A stretch of 64,000 nt of DNA, taken from the NCBI RefSeq assembly GCF_016583575.1, contig NZ_NRRG01000031.1, forward strand, positions 1 through 64,000, read 5' to 3'. The stretch is from Thiocystis violacea. GTDB lineage: Bacteria > Pseudomonadota > Gammaproteobacteria > Chromatiales > Chromatiaceae. A model generated the notes under the pieces. The model was not told the origin of the DNA. It worked only from the letters and a program-made list of their open reading frames with translations, and ran no database searches. The position numbers were made by a program, and so were the translations under genes. Shown one piece after another: positions 17,736-26,391 of this stretch. Numbering within the stretch: the first letter of the stretch is position 1; each line of letters starts with the position of its first letter.

Positions 17736-19183
17736 TGGATTCCGGACCTGGCGTTAGGCAGGGATCCACCCTTCCACGCGGTCGCCGCCCCGAAACGCAG
17801 CCAGAGCGTCAGCAGGAAGAAGACGTACAGGGGCATGAAATGCAGGAGCAATCGACCGAGACTGGTCGCTTGCTCCGCCCAGCGGGAGGCGTCGGTGAAG
17901 AAAAAGAGCAGGAACAGCATCAGGAAGCTGCCGAATACGAAGGTCAGCGCCGCGAGCCGCCAAGGCTCTTTCACGCCCCGGATCACCAGCCCGAGCGCGA
18001 TCGGACTGGCCAGGACGAGAAGATAGCCGAGCAGATGCCAGTTTTCCTGGGCGAAGAGCGCGCGCCCGAAAGCTCCCCAATTGTCGTGATAACCCAGCTC
18101 GAATCGCCCTAAAAAAGGTAATTGAAGAGCGGCCGTGGAGAACTCGATCATCCCGATGAGCGGGAGATCGATCCGCGCCCCACCCAGGACGAGCACTCCA
18201 ATCCCAAGGCCAACCAAGGCGAGCAGCGCCAGGATCATCCAACGCCCACCCAGGCGGGCCGCGAGGAACGCGGGCACGAAGAGCCACAGCCAGGCGCCCC
18301 CCTCCAGCTTCAGGAACGGACAGGCCGCGGCCAACAGCAGGAATAGCACGCCCTGTCGCCGGTCGCCGTCGCCTAACCAATGCAGGAAGGCGATCGCGCT
18401 CAACCCAAGCGCGCTGGCCAGCCAGAGATCGGCGTATCCCGCCAACGCGACATGGGTGTTCAACAAAGGAAGCGACAGCAGCAACCAGAGACCGACCAGG
18501 CTCGTGAGTGGCGAGGCACCCCAGCGGCGCGCCTGGCCATAAAAGCCGAAGGCCAGCGCGATGGCGCATCCCAGCCAAGGCAGATTGGCCGCGCTCTCGT
18601 TCCATCCGCCATAGGCCAGTGTCGGCCAGAGCGCCAGGAGCGAAACGGCCTTCGGGTAGTTCCAGGCGGCGAGGCCGTAGACCGATCCGGAAGCGTCGGC
18701 CAGCCAATCAGGCGGCGCGACGAACGGCACCAATTGATGCCATTCGGACCAGACACGCGCCCTGACGGCCCAGGTTGTCCAGGCATCCCAGGGAAACAGC
18801 GGTTGCCACCAGATTTCGAGCGCCAAACCCGTGAGTCGCAGAACGATCCAGCACAGCAGGAGCACGAACAGGAGGCGCGACCCGAGCGGCATGTCGTCTC
18901 GAACGGCTAGACCCTTGGGTTCGAGGCGCCGGTCGGACAGCCGGCGAACGCCCACCACCGTCAACAAGGCGAACACCAGCATCAGGAGCCAGAACGCGGC
19001 GATCAAGCCCAGGGGAGACAGCAGATACAGCGCCAGGACACCGCCCAGCATCGCCAGCGGATAGCCGTAGCCAAGGGCCAGGGGCCAGGCGCCCGGCGAA
19101 TCGCTTGGCCAGAACACTTTGAGCGTCAAGGTTCCAGCGAGCCAGGGAAGAATCAAGGCCAATCCGACGCCAAACCAACCCAT
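17699..19183 (-). CDS. Polytopic membrane protein, GT-C/PMT-like
   Basis: A 494-residue protein with about 12 hydrophobic helices. A periplasmic-side segment FPWDAWTTWAVRARVW and a LAGYADLWLA stretch resemble oligosaccharyl or mannosyl transferase-type GT-C proteins, but I cannot identify the donor or acceptor. ATG at 19183 has GGAGG nine bases upstream and lies two bases after the stop of the preceding gene, so the two are co-translated. Location among glycosyltransferases supports a role in surface glycan assembly. Confidence 0.7.
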   Translation of the reverse strand: MGWFGVGLALILPWLAGTLTLKVFWPSDSPGAWPLALGYGYPLAMLGGVLALYLLSPLGLIAAFWLLMLVFALLTVVGVRRLSDRRLEPKGLAVRDDMPLGSRLLFVLLLCWIVLRLTGLALEIWWQPLFPWDAWTTWAVRARVWSEWHQLVPFVAPPDWLADASGSVYGLAAWNYPKAVSLLALWPTLAYGGWNESAANLPWLGCAIALAFGFYGQARRWGASPLTSLVGLWLLLSLPLLNTHVALAGYADLWLASALGLSAIAFLHWLGDGDRRQGVLFLLLAAACPFLKLEGGAWLWLFVPAFLAARLGGRWMILALLALVGLGIGVLVLGGARIDLPLIGMIEFSTAALQLPFLGRFELGYHDNWGAFGRALFAQENWHLLGYLLVLASPIALGLVIRGVKEPWRLAALTFVFGSFLMLFLLFFFTDASRWAEQATSLGRLLLHFMPLYVFFLLTLWLRFGAATAWKGGSLPNARSGIHQEGSKESIVSA

Positions 19184-19185
19184 GC

Positions 19186-20379
19186 TCAAACGCCTCCACC
19201 GACTTTGAACAACACGCCCAGGCCCGGTCTCGCCAACTCCAGGGATACAGGCAACCGATAGCCGTCGAACGACAGCGTCGACGACCCACGTTCGTAGGAC
19301 ACTTGATCCAGGGGCATCAGCATCAGAACGTAATCCCCGGCCTTGACTCCCATCCCTTGATCGAGCGAGGCGGCGAGATAGGCGTTATGAGGCAGGAGGT
19401 GGTACCGCGCACGGGCGGGGCCGTAACCCGCCGGATCGGGGGAGACGATGAAGAGCCTGACGACCTTGTCCGCGAGATGTCCGCGGATTTCGTGCAGAAA
19501 AGGAAAGAAGTCGCGATCAGGCCCCGCTTTCTGACGCGCGACCTCATCCAGGCCGTCGTAGAGCGATCGCGTCTGGTCGAGCCGCTGAATCAGCAGCCAC
19601 TGCCAACGCGCATCCAGCATCAGCCAGCCCAGCAGAAGAATGGCGACATAGGGAGCGCTGCCCCTGAACCCGCGCCAGGGCGGATTCAGGAGGAGATACA
19701 GCAGGCCGGCCATCGCGCACCAGATGGCCACCAGAAGCGTCGGCGTCAAATGAACCGCGCTTGAGGCGGAATCGGTGAAGTTGATCGAACGTCCGGACCA
19801 CCCCTCGTCGTGCATCCAATCGCGCCAGGCCTTCGGGAGGATTTCCCGAAGCATCGGGATCTTTGGCTGCAACATCATTTCCTGGAGCAGGAGCGGCTCG
19901 CTCAGTGGACCAACGATGGCCAGACCGACACCGACAACCAAGCCGTCCCAATTCGGATCGGCGGTCAAATCCAGGAAACCGGATTCGCGCTCTCCGGCGG
20001 ACACCACTCGGTCGAATGGCTTTCTGGTGTTGGCGGCCGTCGCCCAGATGATCCGCAGCTCCTGGTCGGTACTCAATCCATCCAAACGCCAGCCGATGCC
20101 CTGATAATCCTTGGCCTCGAAGGCGCGAATCGCGCCCTGAATCACGATGGTGGCATTGGCCCCGGATCGAACGACCGAAATCCCACCATCGGCAGGCCCG
20201 CCCTCGCCATTGACGAGTTGGAGATCCTGACCCTGCAACCGGACCCTCGGCGCGGCCGGATCATCGACCCAGCGGCCGATCACGCCCAACAACAGGATCA
20301 GACCAAGAAACCCGCCGAGAACCGCGAGCACCAGGCCGATCGGTCGACGCCAGCGAGATGTCAGTCGTCGATGTTCCAT
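19186..20379 (-). CDS. Membrane protein of unknown function in glycan cluster
   Basis: A 397-residue protein. One N-terminal helix (about 14-35) is followed by a beta-rich extracytoplasmic part (about 40-190), two or three central helices (about 205-260, including TPTLLVAIWCAMAGLLYLLL) and a soluble C-terminal part. ATG at 20379 has GAGGA eight bases upstream; the longer frame starts with TTG. It is coupled to the GT-C-like gene downstream. No family was recognised; an accessory partner of the GT-C-like protein is a reasonable inference. Confidence 0.65.
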   Translation of the reverse strand: MEHRRLTSRWRRPIGLVLAVLGGFLGLILLLGVIGRWVDDPAAPRVRLQGQDLQLVNGEGGPADGGISVVRSGANATIVIQGAIRAFEAKDYQGIGWRLDGLSTDQELRIIWATAANTRKPFDRVVSAGERESGFLDLTADPNWDGLVVGVGLAIVGPLSEPLLLQEMMLQPKIPMLREILPKAWRDWMHDEGWSGRSINFTDSASSAVHLTPTLLVAIWCAMAGLLYLLLNPPWRGFRGSAPYVAILLLGWLMLDARWQWLLIQRLDQTRSLYDGLDEVARQKAGPDRDFFPFLHEIRGHLADKVVRLFIVSPDPAGYGPARARYHLLPHNAYLAASLDQGMGVKAGDYVLMLMPLDQVSYERGSSTLSFDGYRLPVSLELARPGLGVLFKVGGGV

Positions 20380-20421
20380 CAGAGGATTCCTCGTCAACGC
20401 CAGGAGGCGCTTGGTCGTCGC

Positions 20422-21573
20422 TCAACCGCGCGCGGCCAGCTCCATGAAAACCGCCTCGTAGCCCCGCGCCATGCGCTCGATCGAAAGTTGCTCGGAGCGT
20501 TCCAGCCCCAGGGCGACGAATGACTGCCTTCGACCCCGGTCGGCCAACAATCCGGCGATCGCCGAGGCGAGCGATTCGGCATCGTCCATGGGCACGAGCA
20601 ACCCGTACCGGCCGTTGCCGAGCACCTCCCGCGGCCCATGGGGACAGTCGGTCGCGACCACCGGCGTGCCGCAGGCCATGGCCTCCAGCATGGTATAGCC
20701 AAACCCCTCGAACTGGCAGGTATGGACATAGAGATCGGCGCGACGGATGTAAGGATAGACATTCTCCCGATGCCCCACGAAGAGGACGCGATCATTCAGA
20801 TCCCATTCGGCGACCTGGCGCTCAAGCGCGCCCCGATCAGGCCCGTCGCCAACGACGATCAGGGACGCGGGATAGCGATCCTGAAGGCGACGAAAGGCCG
20901 ACAGCAGCAATCCGAGATCCTTCTCCGGCGAAAGACGCGCCGCGACGCACAGACAAGGCCGGTCGCCCGGGAGTCGCTCCAAGCCCGGCGCGGGCTCTTG
21001 CGCGGCCAGGATCACGCTGGCGCGATCGATTCCGTTTGGAATGACCCTGGTTCGATCAAAGGGGCCGAGAAAGCGTCGCCGCAGCTCAAGCGCCGTGCCG
21101 TGCGAGGGCACGATCATCCGATCGGCCAGCCGAGCGGTGCCCCCGACGGCCAGGCGCAGGAAGAGGTGTCGCCCGAGGCCATGCTCGTAGCGGCGCATAT
21201 GCTCGTACACCGGCCCACGAAAACTTCCGACCGTCTTGATCGGCAGGCGAGCGAGCCGGACGCCGAACACGGCTAGGGCGGACGGATAGTGCATCATGCC
21301 TAGGACCAGATCCGGACTCGTCTCTTGGATCAGCGCGCCGGTGACACGGGCGTCCTTCAACAACCCGTTCGGCGTACTGAACCAGCCGCGCGACAGGTGG
21401 GAAGAGGTGTCGATGAATGAATCGAAGGCTTGGGGCAGAAGACCGCGAAGCGCGGCGGGCGCGGCCAGGGTAATACGACGAACGAGACCCCGGTCGAGAT
21501 GAGAGAGCAGGTTGCTCGTGGTTCGTTCGGCGCCACCGAAAACAGTCGCGAGATGCAGAATCAGTAGATGCAT
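20422..21573 (-). CDS. GT4-family glycosyltransferase
   Basis: A 383-residue GT-B enzyme with ATVFGGAERTTSNLL near the N-terminus, RLSPEKDLGLLLSAF, VVGDGPDRGALE and the EX7E region in CQFEGFGYTMLEAMACG, then DCPHGPREVL. It leads a minus-strand set of three genes with 42 bp to the next one. Probable role: sugar transfer in capsule, exopolysaccharide or lipopolysaccharide synthesis. Confidence 0.9.
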   Translation of the reverse strand: MHLLILHLATVFGGAERTTSNLLSHLDRGLVRRITLAAPAALRGLLPQAFDSFIDTSSHLSRGWFSTPNGLLKDARVTGALIQETSPDLVLGMMHYPSALAVFGVRLARLPIKTVGSFRGPVYEHMRRYEHGLGRHLFLRLAVGGTARLADRMIVPSHGTALELRRRFLGPFDRTRVIPNGIDRASVILAAQEPAPGLERLPGDRPCLCVAARLSPEKDLGLLLSAFRRLQDRYPASLIVVGDGPDRGALERQVAEWDLNDRVLFVGHRENVYPYIRRADLYVHTCQFEGFGYTMLEAMACGTPVVATDCPHGPREVLGNGRYGLLVPMDDAESLASAIAGLLADRGRRQSFVALGLERSEQLSIERMARGYEAVFMELAARG

Positions 21574-21704
21574 GAGCCGATGGAGTCGCGCGAACGGCCT
21601 GTAAAAATAAGGGAATCGGGGGATTCAGCCGGAGGCGATCTCCAACGCTGGATCCTCATGCCGGTCGTGGCGCGCGCGAACGGGTTGCCCACGCCATACA
21701 AGCC

Positions 21705-21735
21705 GCCGGCGATGATTCATGGAATCACCGCCGGC
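21705..21735 (-). terminator. Strong hairpin after the sialidase-like gene
   Basis: Arms of 14 bases (21705-21718 and 21722-21735) pair fully with one G-U wobble in minus-strand RNA around a three-base loop. It lies 30 bases after the stop at 21765. The usual U-run is missing, so termination may need Rho, or the hairpin may protect the 3' end. Confidence 0.5.
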
Positions 21736-21764
21736 CAATGGACTCCTGGATCCAGGGAGTCGAA

Positions 21765-23630
21765 TCAATAGCGTGTAAAGACGATGTCCTGCGATTCGAT
21801 GACGAACTCGCTCACCCATTCGCCATCCAGCCACAGCCACCGATTCGTCACCGGAACCTCGCGCTCGGGTTGGCTGACGATCTCGCCGGTTGTCGGCACC
21901 TTGAATTCCGGCACCGAGGCCCGGATCGTCGTGATCACTTCCGCGATGGGGCCTTTGATCTTGATCGAATCGACCTTGGCTTCGCTGTACTTGATCTTCC
22001 CCATATTGGAAAGGTAGATATTGAGCGGCATGCGCGCCCTGAAGAAGGGGTCAAGATAGGCATATGCCTTGGTGAAGTCCGCCTGCGTCATCGCGCTCCA
22101 GTATTCCTCGGCGCGCTTGCGCAGGACATCCTCTCGAGTCTCCATCTCCTGCGAGCGCCGCGCTTTGGCCGCGTCCGCGAGATCGGCCAGAGCCTCTCCA
22201 CCGATGTCCAACTGGATCAGTTGCTTGGATTCCAGACTGTCATCCGTGTATTGCTCGGCGATCACATGAAAGGTATCACCCGACGCATAAACGGCATTGG
22301 GCTCATACCTCAAGCCAAGATTGATCCCGCGCGGACGTGGCAGAGGCACATCGCTGAGCGCCCAAGTCTGACCATAGTCGTTCGATAGACTGGCGAACAG
22401 ACCGGAGCGGATTTCACGCCAATCCTCCCAGACAACCAGCACCTGACCCGGTTTTCCGCCGAAGGCCACCGACGGATTGCGAGCATGGAAAAGAGCCAGT
22501 GGATCCTCTCGACCGTCCCCGGCATCCGCGCGGGCACGCAGCGGAGCGGCCTTCGACCAGCTATCGCCGCGATCGGCGGAACGGATCAGGTAGACATCCT
22601 GTTTGGCCTTGTCGTTCGTCCGACGATCACGCCCACTGACAGCGATCAGGATGTGACCCTCGTCATTGGCCGCCAGTTGCAGGCTCGAAATGTCGAAGCC
22701 ACGAAGATCATCGAATGAAAAGCGAGTCCAGGTCCGACCATTATCGTCCGAGCGTACCCCTTCGAGACGGAAATCACGTCGGTCGGCACCGTACTGGCCG
22801 AGCCAGACAGCGAACCATCGCGAACCCGAATGGAAGGCTTGAAAAATTGGCGTGACCTCGGGAACCTCGGCGATTTCAACCAGATCGTTAAAGCTACTCG
22901 CGGAACTTCCCGAAGCCGTCTCGGCCGAGCGAAAACGCGAAACGATCTGTTTAGTCTCACCGCTCGACCGCCAACTGAAGGCAATCAGATTACCCTTGGC
23001 ATCGGTCGCCATGACCGGATAGATCCCGGCCATCACCAACTCAGTCGGAGAGAGTTCCTGGGTGGCTCGATTCAGGTTCCTGTAATAGAGGTTATGCACC
23101 TCGCCTGTCGGCTGACCGGATTTTTCGCCATACCACAGCAGGTGGGTCCGACCGCTGTCGTCGGTATCCGCCAGGAATCGGGCCAGGGGCTCCGTATCGC
23201 CGCCGATTTCCAATGGCTTGATGGTCGCGGTGTCGGCCGCCAGTGACTCCGTATCCAGCAGGTAAAGTCCTTTCGCGGGATGTTTATCGCGCCATAGAGC
23301 AATGGCACCCTTGCTAGATGCCGCTATCGCAAGCCCCGAGGGAGCCTGGGCGCGCCCTTCGGGAACCAAAAGGCGCTCCAAGCCCTCGGGATCGAGCAAG
23401 CGGAGCAGACGGTTCTTGTCATAGTAGGCTAGCCAACGTCCGCCAGCCGTATCCAGTCTGTACTCCCAGGCACCGGTAGCCTCCATAACCGCGGATGTCA
23501 CGGGCTTAAAGGAAGCGGATTTCTCTTCCTGACCCACCGCATACAGCGGATTAGAAGCTAGAAGAGCGCCGAGTGCGCAGCCCCAAACAAGGCTTTTGAA
23601 CCTTTTTAAATTCACTGAAATCCTCGACAT
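21765..23630 (-). CDS. Secreted sialidase-fold (BNR repeat) protein with NTF2-like C-terminus
   Basis: A 621-residue protein. ATG at 23630 begins a signal peptide (about 1-33). The middle is a beta-propeller with three Asp-box motifs, DDNGRTW, ADRGDSW and NDYGQTW, typical of sialidase/BNR folds. Asp boxes do not prove sialidase activity, and no clear catalytic Arg triad or Tyr-Glu pair was identified. Residues about 500-615 (EEYWSAMTQADFTKAYAYL onward) look like an NTF2/SnoaL-type alpha-beta domain. Location in the glycan region suggests a periplasmic or surface carbohydrate-binding role. Confidence 0.7.
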   Translation of the reverse strand: MSRISVNLKRFKSLVWGCALGALLASNPLYAVGQEEKSASFKPVTSAVMEATGAWEYRLDTAGGRWLAYYDKNRLLRLLDPEGLERLLVPEGRAQAPSGLAIAASSKGAIALWRDKHPAKGLYLLDTESLAADTATIKPLEIGGDTEPLARFLADTDDSGRTHLLWYGEKSGQPTGEVHNLYYRNLNRATQELSPTELVMAGIYPVMATDAKGNLIAFSWRSSGETKQIVSRFRSAETASGSSASSFNDLVEIAEVPEVTPIFQAFHSGSRWFAVWLGQYGADRRDFRLEGVRSDDNGRTWTRFSFDDLRGFDISSLQLAANDEGHILIAVSGRDRRTNDKAKQDVYLIRSADRGDSWSKAAPLRARADAGDGREDPLALFHARNPSVAFGGKPGQVLVVWEDWREIRSGLFASLSNDYGQTWALSDVPLPRPRGINLGLRYEPNAVYASGDTFHVIAEQYTDDSLESKQLIQLDIGGEALADLADAAKARRSQEMETREDVLRKRAEEYWSAMTQADFTKAYAYLDPFFRARMPLNIYLSNMGKIKYSEAKVDSIKIKGPIAEVITTIRASVPEFKVPTTGEIVSQPEREVPVTNRWLWLDGEWVSEFVIESQDIVFTRY

Positions 23631-23688
23631 CAACTCTGAGTTCAGACGACCCAACTGAATAGACTGGGCGATCAATCAACACACATGC

Positions 23689-23722
23689 GCAAAAAAGCCG
23701 CCCGGAGGCGGCCTTTTTGCGT
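23689..23722 (-). terminator. Bidirectional terminator
   Basis: Arms gcaaaaaagccgcc (23689-23702) and ggcggcctttttgc (23707-23720) flank a four-base loop, with A- and T-runs on either side. It lies after the stop of the secreted-protein gene at 23799 and should work on the minus strand; the symmetry allows both directions. Confidence 0.88.
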
Positions 23723-23798
23723 GTGACTCTTTGGCTACGACTAGGAAGCCAAAGTATCACATCCGATGCGGAAATTGCTCAAAGAGCAAACGCATCAA

Positions 23799-24881
23799 TC
23801 ACTCAGGAGCGAACATGATGGCGTTGTTGTAGGTGCCACCGACGGCCTCGCCATTGATGGTCGCGCCAGCGTTGTACTCAAGCTTGATCACCACGGCGCC
23901 GTCATCCCAGTCGCTCCTAATCGCGCTAGCAGATGGAACCGCACTGTTGGTTGCGTCGAATACAGCGGGAACCCAAGCCGTAGCGGTCGCGTTAGGCACG
24001 ACTCGATAGTTATGGACCTTAGCCCAGCCACCGTCACCGAGGCGCGCCAAGGTGCCATCACTCAACATATCCGCCGCGTTAACACGAGCGACACAAACCA
24101 CATCCTGAGGAAGCGTGCCGGAAATCAGATTCTCATCACGGTCGAACATATCCCCACGACTGGAGGTCACGAACTCAACGCGCGCGCGATAATTATTCTG
24201 GAAGTCAGGGGCCTGCTCGCCATCCACAGGCGTCACGAAAAACGCGGTCGTCACCTCGGTGAAAGGCATGATGGCGACATTCGACGGACTTTCGGAGGCT
24301 TTGGTGATGTAGTTCTGATCGTTCGAGTCATGCGCTTGATAACCCCAAGCCGCACCACTTCCGAATTCAAAAATGAACGCCTCACCAGCCAGAGTTTGCC
24401 CACTGTCAGCTACCGGAGCCACGCCATCGCTGTTGTCGACGAAGAGATAGCCACGAGCTGGCAGTACGCTGCGGCCAAGCGCGTAGTCCCGACCGGACGC
24501 CACCCACTTGTTGTTGATGCTTGGGTCGTTGAAGAGCACGCCTGCGGTTTCAGCCCCGAAGACGCCACCAAGATCAATCGTCTGGATATCGTTCTTACTG
24601 GTAGGCAGGTACTCGTCGTACTCCTCGCACGGGGCGAGCAGATCATCAGCCGCCGCACCAGACTTATAATAAAAGCGATAGTGCAGAAGGTTGGCTGTTG
24701 TACTTGCGATACCGGATTGGTCGTAATTATTACTGGTTGTGTTGATGACGCTGACGATCGTGGTGACGGTCGTGCTCAGAGCGGCATAGGGAAAGAAGAC
24801 GCTGTCGGCCTGCGCAATACCAACCGCCGAAACGCCGATGGCTGCCGCGACCGCGGATGCGAGTGTGTTTTTTGCGAACAT
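23799..24881 (-). CDS. Secreted protein of unknown function
   Basis: A 360-residue protein. ATG at 24881 (MFAKNTLASAVAAAIG) follows AGGAG and gives a signal peptide cut near AQA-DS. The mature part starts DSVFFPYAALSTTVTTIVS and is Asp/Asn/Thr-rich with two or three Cys (APCEEYDEY, VVCVARV), consistent with an exported beta-rich surface or S-layer-like protein. No catalytic motif is visible. Base use is a little AT-richer than in neighbours. It is monocistronic, with a long upstream region and its own terminator. Confidence 0.7.
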   Translation of the reverse strand: MFAKNTLASAVAAAIGVSAVGIAQADSVFFPYAALSTTVTTIVSVINTTSNNYDQSGIASTTANLLHYRFYYKSGAAADDLLAPCEEYDEYLPTSKNDIQTIDLGGVFGAETAGVLFNDPSINNKWVASGRDYALGRSVLPARGYLFVDNSDGVAPVADSGQTLAGEAFIFEFGSGAAWGYQAHDSNDQNYITKASESPSNVAIMPFTEVTTAFFVTPVDGEQAPDFQNNYRARVEFVTSSRGDMFDRDENLISGTLPQDVVCVARVNAADMLSDGTLARLGDGGWAKVHNYRVVPNATATAWVPAVFDATNSAVPSASAIRSDWDDGAVVIKLEYNAGATINGEAVGGTYNNAIMFAPE

Positions 24882-25320
24882 CGCTGGAGTTCTCCTGTGA
24901 TTCACACGTTACAAACTGATCAAATTTTTGAGTATTCCGGATCTCGCGGGATACTCGATGATGGAGTTAGCGGGAGCGCCGCCCATCCGAAACGCATGCC
25001 ACGCTGGCTCGCGGCTCGATCAGGAGTCTACACCACAAATTGTTGTTGTCAACCCACATCCATCGATTTAGCGACGCTTCCATAAGCAAATCGGGCCGGG
25101 ACACACCGGAAAAAGCCCGCGAAAGCGCTGCTTTAGCCGACTTTTCAAGACCCTTGCCGCGACATGTTGCATATTGACAACATTTGACGGAAATGTCTCT
25201 GGCCAGGCTCTTTTCGGTCTTCTCGCTAGCACCGCACTCGATAAATCGACTCTTTCCAGCCAGATCGAAGTCACCGGCCGCTGATCCGGCCACTGTCGCG
25301 ATCGCTCGGGGCGCATCGGC
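24882..25320. other. Long upstream region with hairpin
   Basis: A 439-bp gap before the secreted-protein gene. A nine-base inverted repeat with one mismatch (24930-24938 and 24948-24956) lies about 50 bases upstream of its start and could be an operator or a 5' leader hairpin. The adjacent part near 24910-24930 is AT-rich. Open frames at 24967-25316 on the minus strand show no recognisable protein and were not called. Confidence 0.45.
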
Positions 25321-26274
25321 TCAGTGGATATCCACGTCGCCCATCGTATAGTACAGAAGATTCGCGGCCATCTCAGTGTCGATGGCGCTGGCCCAGCGCA
25401 TGTTGGCCACCACGACCGGCGTTTCCAGTCCCGGCGAGCCTATCCCCGAGCGGTAATCCCGAGGAAGCCAGACTCGCAACGCCTTCCGATCGAAAGCGAC
25501 CTGGGGATCCGCCGCCAGCGCGCCAAGCGCTCGCGCCGCGGAAGCCCTGGGCACCAGAAAGTCGACGACGCTCGGCCCCGCTCCGCCCTCGGAGCAGACG
25601 GCCCAACCGCCGAGCCGGCCAAGACGTGTCAGCCCGTGGAGTCGATAACGATGGCTGGGATTCTCGGCATAGCGCCACCGGAGATAGGCACGGTCGCGGA
25701 TCAGGCTCAGGCGACACTGGTCGCGCGAACGGTCCCAGATCGAATCGATCCGAACGTCATCCCAGGACAGCGGCCCGACACGCCAGGGATTCGCGAAGCT
25801 CCGGGGGCCTGAGAGGAGCGACTCGACAGCCATCTCCATGGATGCATAGACGCCCGATCTCTCGCCGATCAGGTACGGACGGCGACCCGGAAAACCATAG
25901 CGAAAGGCCGTCGGAAGCCGTTCCGCGATACGCGACAGGAGATCGCGCAACATAAGGGTGAACAGATTGTTTCGGCCCAGGCCACCTCGGTGCCTTGGGT
26001 GCACCATCACATCGCAGACCTGAACGAAAGGAATCGGCGAGCCCTGGAAGCATCCAGGCAAGGTCAGCGCGCCCGCATGACCGACGATGTCGCCGCGCCC
26101 ATCCACGGCGACGAGAGAATCGGCGGGCGCGTAGCGAGCGGCGAGCGTCCGGCTGGCCCCGTATTTCCAGTGCCACTCCTCGGCGGTCCTGGTCTCCCCG
26201 AACACGGCGGCGAACAACTCAAGAAGCGCCGCTTCGTCATTGGCCCCGGCGACACGCAGTTCATATTGATCCAT
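25321..26274 (-). CDS. GNAT-family acetyltransferase
   Basis: A 317-residue protein. The N-terminal half (about 4-150) fits a GNAT N-acyltransferase: ELRVAGANDEAALLELF at the start, an SLVAVDGRGDIVGHAG beta strand, and VCDVMVHPRHRGGLGRNNLF, which matches the acetyl-CoA-binding V-x-P-x-x-R/Q-G-x-G motif. The C-terminal half has no clear assignment. It follows the OGT gene by 117 bp on the same strand, so sugar-amine acetylation is a possible role, but the substrate is unknown. Confidence 0.8.
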   Translation of the reverse strand: MDQYELRVAGANDEAALLELFAAVFGETRTAEEWHWKYGASRTLAARYAPADSLVAVDGRGDIVGHAGALTLPGCFQGSPIPFVQVCDVMVHPRHRGGLGRNNLFTLMLRDLLSRIAERLPTAFRYGFPGRRPYLIGERSGVYASMEMAVESLLSGPRSFANPWRVGPLSWDDVRIDSIWDRSRDQCRLSLIRDRAYLRWRYAENPSHRYRLHGLTRLGRLGGWAVCSEGGAGPSVVDFLVPRASAARALGALAADPQVAFDRKALRVWLPRDYRSGIGSPGLETPVVVANMRWASAIDTEMAANLLYYTMGDVDIH

Positions 26275-26391
26275 TTACAAATTATCCAGCGAGGCGAAGC
26301 GATCCCGCAAGATCTTTTTCGTTCGTCATCCGTGTTCGGCATCACATCCGTCAAGCGATTCCGCCCCGCGCCTCCGGCGTTCGCTCATCGT

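Noticed and set aside
24967-25316. Minus-strand open frames upstream of the secreted-protein gene
   Set aside because: Two overlapping frames of equal quality, no ribosome site or homology signal; probably non-coding.
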